DNA of 64,000 nucleotides, taken from Aporhodopirellula aestuarii (lineage in GTDB: Bacteria; Planctomycetota; Planctomycetia; Pirellulales; Pirellulaceae). This document shows, piece after piece, positions 49,089-58,599 of this stretch; the first letter of the stretch is position 1, and each line of letters opens with the position of its first letter. Under the pieces are notes generated by a model, which ran no database searches, had not been told where the DNA came from, and saw only the letters and a program-made list of their open reading frames with translations. The stretch spans positions 62,001 to 126,000 of the forward strand of contig NZ_JAMQBK010000083.1 of NCBI RefSeq assembly GCF_023701485.1, written 5' to 3'. The translations under genes were made by a program, and so were the position numbers.

Positions 49089-49108
49089 AAAAACGTCCGA
49101 GAACGGAC
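49089..49108 (-). terminator. Probable intrinsic terminator of the galactan-type cluster
   Basis: On the minus strand gtccg - ttct - cggac followed by g and five T, 22 bp after the stop of the FAD oxidoreductase gene, the last of six co-oriented genes. Confidence 0.5.
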
Positions 49109-49130
49109 TTGCAAGCAGATTTGGCAACAC

Positions 49131-51398
49131 CTAATTCCCGACCGGAACGATCTGAACGGCGTCGGCATGGACGTCACCGCCCGCTCCCTCGGTCGCAAGC
49201 GTGACGGCGACAGGAGTTCCCTCCTGGACTTCAAATCGCCCGACCGTGTGGAAAACGCCCTCCGACGGTGGCGTCTTCATGTTGACGATAACCGTCGACG
49301 TTTCATCACCGATACTGACCGTGACGGGAACCCGATCTCCGCAATTGGCGTGCGGTCGGTACGCGATTCGAATCGCAAACTTGCCTGTCCTCGGTGCGTC
49401 GGCCGCAAACCTGATCGTCGCATTGTCGTTGGCGTGACTGAACACGTAGCTCGCCCCGACGAACCCTTCCAGGCTGATACTCGGACGCCACGGTCCCGTT
49501 TTCTTCGCTTGGCTATCATCGATCACGATTCCCGGAAGCGATGCTGGATCAATGCCTGTCGACATCCCTTGATCATTGGCCGCCGTCATCGCATCGTCTG
49601 GGATCTCGATTTTTGCATCGACGGTGTCACGGCGAGCTTTCCCAGGCAATAACAACAGTTCGTGCATTTCGTCCCAATAGCGTTCGTAGACGCTGCGGGG
49701 CAGGCAATCGTGCAAGATACACAGGCTGGTGGCCCGCCCAACCACTTCGCCCATCATTCCGCACGTTTTCATCACCCGCGTCGTGCCGAGCGCCTCGTGC
49801 GTTACGCTGATGTTACGCCCCGCCATAAACAGGTTGTTGATATTGCGCGAGTAAAAACACCGGTACGGGACCGGATAGCCATAGTTGCGATCGATGCGGC
49901 GATCATGAACCGCCTTCGATATAAACGGATTGTCGGGGAACTTTTCGGCGTATTTTTCTTTGGGATAATGCAAGTCGATCGACCAAGTCGTCGGAACGCA
50001 GCCATCTTTAAAGTCACGTTTTTCGATCACATCCTCTTTCGTTAACACAACGTCGCCGAGCAAACGACGCGATTCACGCGGACCGCCGACGTAAGCCACC
50101 CAAGTCAGAAAGGCGGTGCGGTGCTCGTCGGCACCCTCGCGATTCTTCATTGCATTAAATGCACCAAAAACGGCCCGCAGATTCCAGTCGCGGATCGCCT
50201 CGGCACCATCGATCGGGTCCTTGTCAAAACCGGACTCCCAAAACCACTGGCCGTGATGTTCACGCGGGTAGGGGAAATCATCCATTTCAAGATCGAGCGC
50301 CCATGATGTTTCGGGAAAGTCGACTGCGGCATCGGATTCGCCCCATGCCCACATGTTGCTCATGCCCATCCGCCCCTTGGGGGTCATCTCCAGATCTGCA
50401 CCCGCGAGTTCCCCGATCGTGCCATGTCCGGTGCAGTCCGCGAAAAACCGACCGGTGAACCGCTTGACTTCACCGGTTCGTGTATCAAATGCATGCACCG
50501 CTTGGATCGAATCGAGATCCATTTCAACTTGAAACGCGTGATGATTGAGGAACAGGTCGATGTTCTCTTCGGCGCGAACGATCGCCTCCTTCTCAGCATC
50601 TTCAAACTCTTCGTACGTTCCCGGCGACTTCGTCGCGTGATCAGAAAACTCTTCAACAATCTCGCCGATCCGCGGGTATTTTCCTCGCCGGATGTTTCCC
50701 ATCGCCCACACACGGATTTCGCTCGATCCATTCCCGCCTAGCACCGGTCGGTTCTGAACCAAAGCAACCTTGCATCCCATTCTCGCGGCAGAAATGGCCG
50801 CCCCCATCCCCGCATAACCGCCTCCGATCACGACGAGGTGATAACCACCTTTTTCGGTTGGCTTTTCTTTGAGTCCCAACCGTTCGCGACGCCAACCGGG
50901 CAGGATGTCCGACGTGTTTGGCGGTGGCGCGCCATCTTGCGTGAACAAAATCGCGTCGCAACGTCCGTCAAACCCGGTCAGGTCATTGAGCTCGACGGTG
51001 GTTTTCAGTTGATCGATCTGAACGACACCACCGTCATGCCAGAACCACTCGGCCCCTTTGGTTCCGAAGGTTTCGCTTATGGGTTTCCCATTCACGACGA
51101 CCTCGAATCGCCCGGGCTGGCCGGGTGCTTTCCAACGGGCAACCCAATCTTTCGTACGAACGAAAACGCGATATTCACCAGTACTCGGAAATGTCACCGT
51201 GGTGGAGGCGTTTGCGACGGGTTTACCGAGGCCGTGAGCAAGCAGATACGGCGACCCCATTGTGTCGATGAACTGCGTATCGAGCTTCCAACCGCCATAC
51301 GTGTCGAAACTCTCCGCCTCAACCAAGACCTGCTCCGCTTTTGCCGGGGCGATCATCGCAATCATGAGGATGAGAGCCGAAAGTTGTTTGCAAGACAT
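49131..51398 (-). CDS. Exported FAD-dependent oxidoreductase with flanking beta-sandwich domains
   Basis: 755 residues from the ATG followed by SCKQLS. Signal peptide about 1-21 (LILMIAMIAPAKA). Residues 22-155 form a beta-sandwich, carbohydrate-binding-like (VLVEAESFDTYGGWKLD, EYRVFVRTKDWV). The FAD_oxidored domain is at about 184-600: GGGYAG at 192-197, NRPVLGGNGSSEIRVW, ADCTGHGTIGELAGAD, and FMAGRNISVTHEALGTTRVMKTCGMMGEVVG. The C-terminal ~130 residues resemble the golvesin / xanthan-lyase carbohydrate-binding pattern (IVIDDSQA ... GPWRPS ... YVFSHAND). Last gene of the sulfatase/glycosidase run, so it may oxidise a sugar released there. The substrate is unknown. Confidence 0.85.
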   Translation of the reverse strand: MSCKQLSALILMIAMIAPAKAEQVLVEAESFDTYGGWKLDTQFIDTMGSPYLLAHGLGKPVANASTTVTFPSTGEYRVFVRTKDWVARWKAPGQPGRFEVVVNGKPISETFGTKGAEWFWHDGGVVQIDQLKTTVELNDLTGFDGRCDAILFTQDGAPPPNTSDILPGWRRERLGLKEKPTEKGGYHLVVIGGGYAGMGAAISAARMGCKVALVQNRPVLGGNGSSEIRVWAMGNIRRGKYPRIGEIVEEFSDHATKSPGTYEEFEDAEKEAIVRAEENIDLFLNHHAFQVEMDLDSIQAVHAFDTRTGEVKRFTGRFFADCTGHGTIGELAGADLEMTPKGRMGMSNMWAWGESDAAVDFPETSWALDLEMDDFPYPREHHGQWFWESGFDKDPIDGAEAIRDWNLRAVFGAFNAMKNREGADEHRTAFLTWVAYVGGPRESRRLLGDVVLTKEDVIEKRDFKDGCVPTTWSIDLHYPKEKYAEKFPDNPFISKAVHDRRIDRNYGYPVPYRCFYSRNINNLFMAGRNISVTHEALGTTRVMKTCGMMGEVVGRATSLCILHDCLPRSVYERYWDEMHELLLLPGKARRDTVDAKIEIPDDAMTAANDQGMSTGIDPASLPGIVIDDSQAKKTGPWRPSISLEGFVGASYVFSHANDNATIRFAADAPRTGKFAIRIAYRPHANCGDRVPVTVSIGDETSTVIVNMKTPPSEGVFHTVGRFEVQEGTPVAVTLATEGAGGDVHADAVQIVPVGN

Positions 51399-51775
51399 GC
51401 CGATTATGAATCCGTAGTAAGTTGAAATGGAAAGGCAGAATCTTCTTTGGCGTGTGCATGACGCGATTGCCCCGTCGTATGCATCATGCCAACCAACACC
51501 CACACTCCTTACCCGCCTCGCCAAGAAACGATCCTTTCATGTTCCCAGAAGGTGCCTGCGCCAGAACACAACGGAAGGATAGAGTGAAATTTGCCTGAGG
51601 GTACTATTCGGGCGCCAACATATTAACATCGCAAAACATTCGACACAGTGGCGATTACGACAAAACTCTTTGTAAATGCGACACACAATGAGAGCGGTTG
51701 CTCGCCGTTGTGGGTCTCTTTCGACACTGCCGAATGCAGTGAAGCAATCAATAGATTTCCGATCGCGTCGATATC
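51399..51775. other. 377-bp gene-free interval inside the cluster
   Basis: Between the GH110-sulfatase fusion stop and the FAD oxidoreductase start. It holds a hairpin at 51725-51741. The oxidoreductase frame is open upstream to 51524 but lacks signal-peptide logic there. The gap is wide enough for a separate promoter of the oxidoreductase gene. Confidence 0.45.
51725..51741 (-). terminator. Possible hairpin after the GH110-sulfatase fusion gene
   Basis: Perfect 6-bp stem cactgc / gcagtg with a 5-nt loop, 34 bp after the stop; no T-tract. Confidence 0.3.
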
Positions 51776-54700
51776 TCACTGCACACCGGAATAGGATTCC
51801 ACATTCATCCTTTTCTCCCACTCAATCAACCGCTGCGTAAGTGATTTCACAATTCCAGGGTGAGATTGGGCGACATCATTTTCTTCGCTCTCGTCTTGGG
51901 GAATATTGTAGAGACTGACATTGCCGCTTCGATACGCCAACAGTTTCCAATCGCCTTCGCGAACCGATGCGTATAAATCTTCATAAGCACGGTATCCAAA
52001 CAACGGCTCGCCACGATTGAGCTTCGTGTTTTGGCGAATGGTTTCGACAAGTGAGACACCATCGAGATCTTCATATCGCGACGGATCCCCGCCCGCGATC
52101 TCGACCAACGTCGGAAACAAATCCGTCGACTGGACAAGACTGAAATTCTGAGTCGGTTTCGCAACGCCCGGCCAGTAAACCATCATCGGCACACGTGCTC
52201 CGCCTTCGCAAAGTGTGTCAACTCGTTTGCTGCCCCGAAGTGGCAGATTCTGATACCAACTTCCCTGATCAGACAAAAAGATAACGATGGTGTCATCCTC
52301 GATCCCTTTTCGCGCCAACGCATCACGCAAACGTCCAACCGATTCGTCAACCGCTTTGACCTGCGCCGCGTACACCGCATCCTCCTTCCCATACCCCTTC
52401 GCGGAGAAATGCTCAACGAGGTCGCGTCGAGGGACCGGTGGACGATGCACGTTGTAGTACCACATGGACAACATAAACGGCTGGTCACGCTCATACTGCT
52501 CAACGAATTTCACGGCGCCGTCGGTGAGCGTATCAGTGAGATACCGGTCCTTCACATCGGCCAAAACATCCGAGTTTTTAAAAAACGGCGGGTAATAGGA
52601 TTTCGGATGCCCCGCGTTGCTCGTCCCAAACTGTTCGTCGAAACCTTGTCGAATAGGATGAAACGGTTCGTGTCCGAGATGCCATTTGCCAAAGAATTGG
52701 TTGTGATAACCGAGATTCTTCAATGCCTCGGCATAGGTCGTGTGTTCCAAGGGCAGCCAATTGCGACACGGAAACTGTGCCGGGTCGGTAGCCCACAAAT
52801 GGAACTCTTCATCGGTTCGGCCGGACGGATCGAACCCGTATTTGGTCTCGTTGGGAATATGACGAACAATCTGCAATCGCGCCGGATGTTTTCCCGTTAA
52901 TAACGTCGCACGACTGGGACTGCACGTCGGACTGGCGATATAGGCTCTTTGAAAATCAACACTCTCGGCTGCGAGGCGATCGATGTTGGGCGTCTCAAAT
53001 TTCGAGTTCCGATAACCCAGATCGTTCCAGCCGAGATCATCGACAAACAACAACAAGATGTTCGGCCTCCGTGAGTTCGCGCCGACATCATTGACGTTCG
53101 CTTCGGGTTGTTTGGCGTTCCCACCTCCCAACCCATCGTTCTTGCTGATGCTAACGTTGGTGGTGTCGGAGGACACATTCACCTTCAACTCGTGATCAAA
53201 ACCGATCACCTTGTTGTCGCGGATCGTCACGTCATCGCAATACTCCAGCACGATCGCTTCGCCAACATCAACGGTTGGATAATCGGTACTGAATTCGATC
53301 TTGTTGCCCGAAATCTCCAGCCCTTGGACGGACTTGGCACTCGCAATCAAACCGTTGAAGCTTTTGAGCGTATTGCCGGTGAAACTGATATTGCGGTGAT
53401 AACGCGCCTCACCCCAATGCTGATCCGACGTAAACAATGGTGAAGCGACGAGCGGATAGCGAGCGGTCGCCTCGTACCCGATGTTATCAAAAACATTGTT
53501 GCGGATCGTGACATCTTCCACGGCACCGGATTCGTACCACTTATTGTTGTCCCCTTCAATCAAAATTCCATGCATTTGCGACGAGAAGTAATTGTTCTCA
53601 ATCAGCACCTTGCCCTTCGTCGTCACCAACACGCTTCGCGCGCGGTTCTCGCGGATCGTGTTATTCCGCATGATCAGATCGGGATACCACGTTAGGTTTT
53701 CAACCGACAACGGTCCCTCCGGCATGGACTCAGGTACCTCCGCGACCGTCATCACGAACCGATGCTCGTTAAGCACCTTCACGTCTTCCACCGTTGTCTC
53801 CGCGAAGGGCAAAATCGTCGTTCGCGACAGCAATGCGATCTTGTCTCCTGGCTCAGCAAACGTCAGCCCCCATTGCTGAAAGTGACTGATCTCGCAAAGA
53901 AACTCGCGATCACCCAAGTATTCAGCGACTTTGACGTACGCACCGTGAACGTTGATGCCGTCGTCAAGCATGTGCTCAAACAAACAATCCTCGAGCTGGA
54001 TCGTTCCTTTGCAACCGATGAAGTGAGTCGCGTCCGCACGCGTCGATACGATCCGATCCTCGGTCGACGTGACGACCAAATGATCCAACGTGACGTTGTC
54101 GGTGCGTTCCACAATCAGCCCCATGCCTCCCGCATCGTGAATCGTCACGTTCTCGAGTCGAACGTCCGCTGAATTGGTGACGTGAATCGCTTGGCACAAA
54201 CGGCTCGTCGGATGAACCCCGTAAGCAACTAACACGCTGCCCACGGGCGGTGCTCGCTTGACCGCATTTTCAATCCGAAACCGATTTTGGCCTGTCGCGG
54301 TGACTTTCGCCCTATTCGAATTCACTGAGTACTGATTGGTTTCAAAAATCGGTGAACGGGTTGCTGGATCAAACACCATATTCGCCCCGATCGGATCGTC
54401 CTGCCCATAACGTTGAAACAGAAGTTCTCCGCCTGAAATCGTGTACGGGTATTTTTTAGGATCAGTCTCAACCTCAAAGCTCTTGTTGGATTCGTCTCGG
54501 TCGACCACCGTCATCTCGGCATGAAAAGACCGCACCCAATCGATCGTGAAATTTTTCAGGGCAACGCCTCGGGTCCGTTCGATCGTTACGGGCACCAATC
54601 GACCATGAAACATGAACGTCGAACCTCCACCATCGATCGTAATGTCTTCACAATCAAAGATAGGAAAGCCGATCCGCTTCAGCCCGTTATCGTGGTTTGC

Positions 54701-54952
54701 CACCGCCCGATACATCTCGATCGCGTTTTCCGGATAAAAGTCGTATTGACCTTGAGGAAACACCAACGTGACCCCCGCTTCATCCTTAACCGATTCGAGC
54801 AACTGATTGACCGCATAGGTCACATCCTTGCCGGGCACGATGCCATGATCGGCCACATTGATCGTTTTTGCTTCCAAAGGTGCGACCAACAACATACAAG
54901 CACACAACACGAGGTGCGTTGTCGTTGACGTGTTCGTTCTAATGAATTCCAT
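51776..54952 (-). CDS. GH110-like beta-helix glycosidase fused to a sulfatase
   Basis: 1058 residues with signal peptide about 1-28. Residues 29-605 are a right-handed parallel beta-helix with GH110 (alpha-1,3-galactosidase) features: DGGGSTFMFHGRLVPVTIE, LKNFTIDW, NVTIHDAGGMGLIVERTDNV, and ADATHF (D307) followed 23 residues on by MLDDGINVHG (D330, D331). The same Asp spacing occurs in the second GH110-like protein of the locus, and I recall a comparable trio of catalytic Asp in characterised GH110 enzymes. After a Gly/Asn linker (606-627) a complete sulfatase domain runs from 629: VDDLGWND (D638, D639), formylglycine motif C677-S-P-S-R, GKWHLG (K756, H758) and SDQGS. The frame is uninterrupted, so this is a genuine fusion in the sequence given. 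One exported protein would remove both sulfate and an alpha-linked galactose. Confidence 0.9.
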   Translation of the reverse strand: MEFIRTNTSTTTHLVLCACMLLVAPLEAKTINVADHGIVPGKDVTYAVNQLLESVKDEAGVTLVFPQGQYDFYPENAIEMYRAVANHDNGLKRIGFPIFDCEDITIDGGGSTFMFHGRLVPVTIERTRGVALKNFTIDWVRSFHAEMTVVDRDESNKSFEVETDPKKYPYTISGGELLFQRYGQDDPIGANMVFDPATRSPIFETNQYSVNSNRAKVTATGQNRFRIENAVKRAPPVGSVLVAYGVHPTSRLCQAIHVTNSADVRLENVTIHDAGGMGLIVERTDNVTLDHLVVTSTEDRIVSTRADATHFIGCKGTIQLEDCLFEHMLDDGINVHGAYVKVAEYLGDREFLCEISHFQQWGLTFAEPGDKIALLSRTTILPFAETTVEDVKVLNEHRFVMTVAEVPESMPEGPLSVENLTWYPDLIMRNNTIRENRARSVLVTTKGKVLIENNYFSSQMHGILIEGDNNKWYESGAVEDVTIRNNVFDNIGYEATARYPLVASPLFTSDQHWGEARYHRNISFTGNTLKSFNGLIASAKSVQGLEISGNKIEFSTDYPTVDVGEAIVLEYCDDVTIRDNKVIGFDHELKVNVSSDTTNVSISKNDGLGGGNAKQPEANVNDVGANSRRPNILLLFVDDLGWNDLGYRNSKFETPNIDRLAAESVDFQRAYIASPTCSPSRATLLTGKHPARLQIVRHIPNETKYGFDPSGRTDEEFHLWATDPAQFPCRNWLPLEHTTYAEALKNLGYHNQFFGKWHLGHEPFHPIRQGFDEQFGTSNAGHPKSYYPPFFKNSDVLADVKDRYLTDTLTDGAVKFVEQYERDQPFMLSMWYYNVHRPPVPRRDLVEHFSAKGYGKEDAVYAAQVKAVDESVGRLRDALARKGIEDDTIVIFLSDQGSWYQNLPLRGSKRVDTLCEGGARVPMMVYWPGVAKPTQNFSLVQSTDLFPTLVEIAGGDPSRYEDLDGVSLVETIRQNTKLNRGEPLFGYRAYEDLYASVREGDWKLLAYRSGNVSLYNIPQDESEENDVAQSHPGIVKSLTQRLIEWEKRMNVESYSGVQ

Positions 54953-55054
54953 CGATGTGGGGCCTTTCTTTTCTGGAACGGGTTGGGATGGAGGAAATGA
55001 TTAACAAGGGACGGCGACCGTGATTGTCGCGGTGACATCAATCAGCCGGCGTTG

Positions 55055-56626
55055 CTAGAAGCCCAGCTGTTTCTTGTCGAGGTTCTTGTTCCCGGTTGCC
55101 TTTTCGGGAGCGACGTCATCAATGATCCCCCGAAGCTCTTCAAGCTTCGCTGGATATTGATCGGCAACATTGTGTCGTTCCGCGGGATCCTCGGAGAGAT
55201 GAAACAGAAGACCGGGTTCGTCGATTTTGGTTTCCTTCCACTCTCCCACACCACCGCGTTCAGTGATACTTCCTGGTGGAATGTACTTCCAATCTCCCTT
55301 ACGGACCGCGATCTGAGTCAACGCCTCTTGGATAACGTATTCGCGGCCGATGTCCGATCGGCCGAGCAACGCGGGCAAGATGTCCTGGCCGTCCGCGCCC
55401 GCGTTGTCGGGCATCGGTTTTTCGATCAACGCCGCGATCGATGCAAACAAGTCGACTTGGCTGACGATGGCATCGGAAACATGAGGTGTCACTTTACCCG
55501 GCCATGAAACGATCAGAGGCATCCGCGTCCCGCCTTCCCAACGGCTGTATTTGCCGCCGCGAAAGGGTCCCGCCGCCTGGTGATCACCTTGCCGTGTAAG
55601 AGCGCCGTCCCAGTACCCATCAAACAAGACGGGACCGTTGTCCGACGAGATCACAATCAAGGTGTTTTCGTAAACGCCGGCTTTCTTTAATTCATCGACC
55701 AATCGACCGATGCACCAATCAAAAACCGCCAACGCGTCACCGCGTGGCCCCAAACTCGACGATCCCTGGAAACGCGGATGAATGACGCGAGGAACGTGGT
55801 TTTCGTTTGGTGCGTAGTACATAAAGAACGGCTCGTCTTTATGCTCGGCGATAAATTCGATCGCCTTGTTCAGATACGTGTCGGCCATGTCTTCATCTTT
55901 AAAACGTGCCGCGTGGCCTCCCGTCATGTATCCGATGCGACTGACGCCGTTGACGATTGTGCAGGAGTGTTGCTCGTCTGCTTGCACTTTCAACAATTGC
56001 GGATGCGACACACCCGTGGGCTCATCGCCAACCATCGATTCATAGTTCACTTCGATCGGATCCGATTGATCGAGCCCCACGACACGGCCGTTCTCGATGT
56101 AAACCGAAGGGACACGGTCGGCCGTCGCCGCCATGTTAAACGAGTATTCAAATCCAACCTCCTTCGGCCCCGGTGCGATCACCCCGTTCCAATCCAATGG
56201 ACTGTCTGCCGAACCAAGCCCCAGGTGCCATTTACCAACCAGAGCGGTTGTGTAGCCGTTGTCACGCAAAAAGGTTGCGATCGTGGGTCGTTCGGTTGAG
56301 ATGATCAGTGGCGCGTTGCCGGGCAAGATAAGCGCCGATTGATTGCGAAACGCGTATTCCCCAGTCAGCAACGAGTATCGCGATGGAGTGCAGGTCGCGG
56401 CAGTGCAGTATGCTGATGTGAACCGGATCCCACTGGCCGCGAGGGCATCAATATTCGCCGTGTCTACCCCAACACCACCATAGCAACCAAAGTCGCCATA
56501 CCCGATATCATCGCCATAGATCACGATAATGTTCGGCGATTCGGCACCGGCCTTCATCGGCACCAACCCCACGGCGATCAACAGTGGCACGGCCACGAAC
56601 AAGAAAATACTGGCAGATCTAATCAT
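55055..56626 (-). CDS. Exported sulfatase
   Basis: 523 residues; signal peptide about 1-28 (SASIFLFVAVPLLIAVGLV). The type I sulfatase fold has calcium-binding GDDIGYGD (D39, D40), formylglycine motif C79-T-P-S-R followed by YSLLTG, and GKWHLG with K132 and H134. SSDNGP at 327-332 supplies further metal and substrate residues, and the C-terminal sulfatase subdomain ends with EDPAERHNVADQYP. It needs formylglycine conversion; no FGE gene is in the window. CTPSR rather than CSPSR separates it from the other two sulfatases here, hinting at a different sulfate position. 102 bp upstream of the fusion gene start. Confidence 0.95.
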   Translation of the reverse strand: MIRSASIFLFVAVPLLIAVGLVPMKAGAESPNIIVIYGDDIGYGDFGCYGGVGVDTANIDALAASGIRFTSAYCTAATCTPSRYSLLTGEYAFRNQSALILPGNAPLIISTERPTIATFLRDNGYTTALVGKWHLGLGSADSPLDWNGVIAPGPKEVGFEYSFNMAATADRVPSVYIENGRVVGLDQSDPIEVNYESMVGDEPTGVSHPQLLKVQADEQHSCTIVNGVSRIGYMTGGHAARFKDEDMADTYLNKAIEFIAEHKDEPFFMYYAPNENHVPRVIHPRFQGSSSLGPRGDALAVFDWCIGRLVDELKKAGVYENTLIVISSDNGPVLFDGYWDGALTRQGDHQAAGPFRGGKYSRWEGGTRMPLIVSWPGKVTPHVSDAIVSQVDLFASIAALIEKPMPDNAGADGQDILPALLGRSDIGREYVIQEALTQIAVRKGDWKYIPPGSITERGGVGEWKETKIDEPGLLFHLSEDPAERHNVADQYPAKLEELRGIIDDVAPEKATGNKNLDKKQLGF

Positions 56627-56700
56627 GACTTACAAAAGCAAAAGAGTTGTAAAAGTTCGTCAGTCAACGACTAACGAAAATCGAGTGAAAGAGTTAGAAA

Positions 56701-58506
56701 TCAAAAGCCCTGGTTGTCTTTGGCGACAAGCGTTTTCTCGGTGATCGCATCGACTTCGAAACGAGGTGTGTGTTCACCTTCGTACGTGTTGTTGATAACA
56801 CTCACGTTGCGACAATTCGCAAAGTCGAACGCGGCCGCCGTCGGATGCAGCGACTCCGCATCACCGCTCTGGCGAATCGTATTGCCGGAAATCACCAATC
56901 CGTCGACGCGATCTGCCCAAACGATCCGATTGTCGAACGTTTCGACCGTGTTGTTCTCGAACCGGATGTTTCGGTCATACCGCACGTCCTGGTCGAACGT
57001 TTCCCCCAACCGCGGTGTGATCGTGAGCACCGCATGCTCCATTGCACTGTACGCACAATACTGAAATCGATTATTGCGAATGAGCACATCGTTCACGGCG
57101 CCCGATTCAAACCAAAAGTACGTTTCGCCACGAAAGAAAATGGAAGACATCATCGACGAAAACTCATTGTTCTCAACAACGGTTTTGAGAGGAGTCTTCA
57201 GAACAATATTCCTGGCCCGGTGATTCCGAATGGTACATCCACGTATCGTAAATTTCGGGTTCCACGTTTTGTTCTCGAGAACATCACCAGGAACAAGGTC
57301 ACGAGGCAGCGGTTTTGCGAACTTCAATTGCACGAACTGTCCATTGATCGGCGTAACCGCAGCAACCTCGTTTACCGATGCACGCCCCGGATCAGGTTGA
57401 TGCACGAACCAGATCTCATCACCGACGCCCGCAAATTCAAATCCTGACTGCTCGAAATGCATCAGCTTGACTCGAACGGCATGCGTGTCGATCACTTCAT
57501 CGACGCTCACGTAGGTGCCGTGCACGTTCGTACCGTCGTCGAGCATATTCTCGAAGCGACAGTTCTCCACAAGAATGTCGCCTCGGCAATTACAAAAATG
57601 GGTCGCATCAGCGGTGGATGAAATGACGCGATTGGTTCCTTTGCGAAGGTGGACACCACACCCGGTGAGTGTCGCGGTATCGGACCGCTCCATCAGAAAT
57701 CCCATTCCGAGCGCATGATGGATAATCACGTTTTCGAAATGGATATCCTTCGACGACTTTACGTGAATTGCCGGTGCATAACGGTCATGCTCGCGATCTC
57801 CCTTCGAGCTCAACAACGTTCCGATCGCGGGATATTGCCGGAGTTTTTCATGAAAACGCAGCACACCTCCGGCACGTTTTTCAACTAACCGAGGTCGGCT
57901 TTCCAAATCGAGCGCACCATGAGCGACGCGTCGTTCTTTCGCATCGAACGCCAACGTGCTTCCCAAATACGGATAGCTGAATCCATCTACATCCGGAAAA
58001 CGCAATTGACCGTCGTGCAGTTGCCATGAAAACCCATCCGTCATCGGCCGAATGTCTCGCCACTGCTCGGTAGGATTACATGCAACCACTTCACCCAGAA
58101 ATGTGAATGGGATATCCCAATCGATCGTGATGTCGCGTGCCCTCACGCGTCCACAGTTTTCGAACAGAAACGGCATCATTTGGCCGTGAAAGATCAGTTC
58201 ACTGCCGTTCCCCTCGATTTCGATCGAACCCAAATCGCGAAACGGAAACGCGATACGTTTCCTCCCGTTTCCGTGGTTCGTAATCGCGCAGTCCTTTTCA
58301 AACGCATAGTCGGGACGAAAGTAGTACGTTCCCTTCTCCAACACAATCTTTACATTGTCGCTGTCGGCGACTTCGATCGCCTTGCGAATCACCGGAGTCA
58401 TGTCAGTATCGGCGGCCGATAGGTAGATCACCTCTTCGGCATTCAAACCTTGCAGAACGCAGGAATGACAGCACAGGATTAACAGCATGAAAAAGGTGGT
58501 TTTCAC
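56701..58506 (-). CDS. GH110-like right-handed beta-helix protein (putative alpha-1,3-galactosidase)
   Basis: 601 residues, about the length of known GH110 enzymes. Signal peptide about 1-23 (MLLILCCHSCVLQG). The beta-helix carries GH110-like marks: IEIEGNGSELIFHGQMMPFLFENC, ARDITIDWDIPFTFLGEV, ENVIIHHALGMGFLMERSD, and ADATHF (D300) followed 23 residues on by MLDDGTNVHG (D323, D324). Family GH110 removes terminal alpha-1,3-linked galactose by inversion; marine members act on alpha-1,3-galactobiose related to lambda-carrageenan (recalled, not looked up). Divergent from the fusion's N-terminal half except at these motifs, so a different specificity is possible. 74 bp before the sulfatase gene. 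Confidence 0.82.
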   Translation of the reverse strand: MKTTFFMLLILCCHSCVLQGLNAEEVIYLSAADTDMTPVIRKAIEVADSDNVKIVLEKGTYYFRPDYAFEKDCAITNHGNGRKRIAFPFRDLGSIEIEGNGSELIFHGQMMPFLFENCGRVRARDITIDWDIPFTFLGEVVACNPTEQWRDIRPMTDGFSWQLHDGQLRFPDVDGFSYPYLGSTLAFDAKERRVAHGALDLESRPRLVEKRAGGVLRFHEKLRQYPAIGTLLSSKGDREHDRYAPAIHVKSSKDIHFENVIIHHALGMGFLMERSDTATLTGCGVHLRKGTNRVISSTADATHFCNCRGDILVENCRFENMLDDGTNVHGTYVSVDEVIDTHAVRVKLMHFEQSGFEFAGVGDEIWFVHQPDPGRASVNEVAAVTPINGQFVQLKFAKPLPRDLVPGDVLENKTWNPKFTIRGCTIRNHRARNIVLKTPLKTVVENNEFSSMMSSIFFRGETYFWFESGAVNDVLIRNNRFQYCAYSAMEHAVLTITPRLGETFDQDVRYDRNIRFENNTVETFDNRIVWADRVDGLVISGNTIRQSGDAESLHPTAAAFDFANCRNVSVINNTYEGEHTPRFEVDAITEKTLVAKDNQGF

Positions 58507-58599
58507 TCGTTTGTCTTCTCAAATATCGTTAGGGTTTCGATAACCCGATTTTCAGTGGATCGGCATCCGAACGCAGGCCGGCATCGGCATCTCGCGGGA

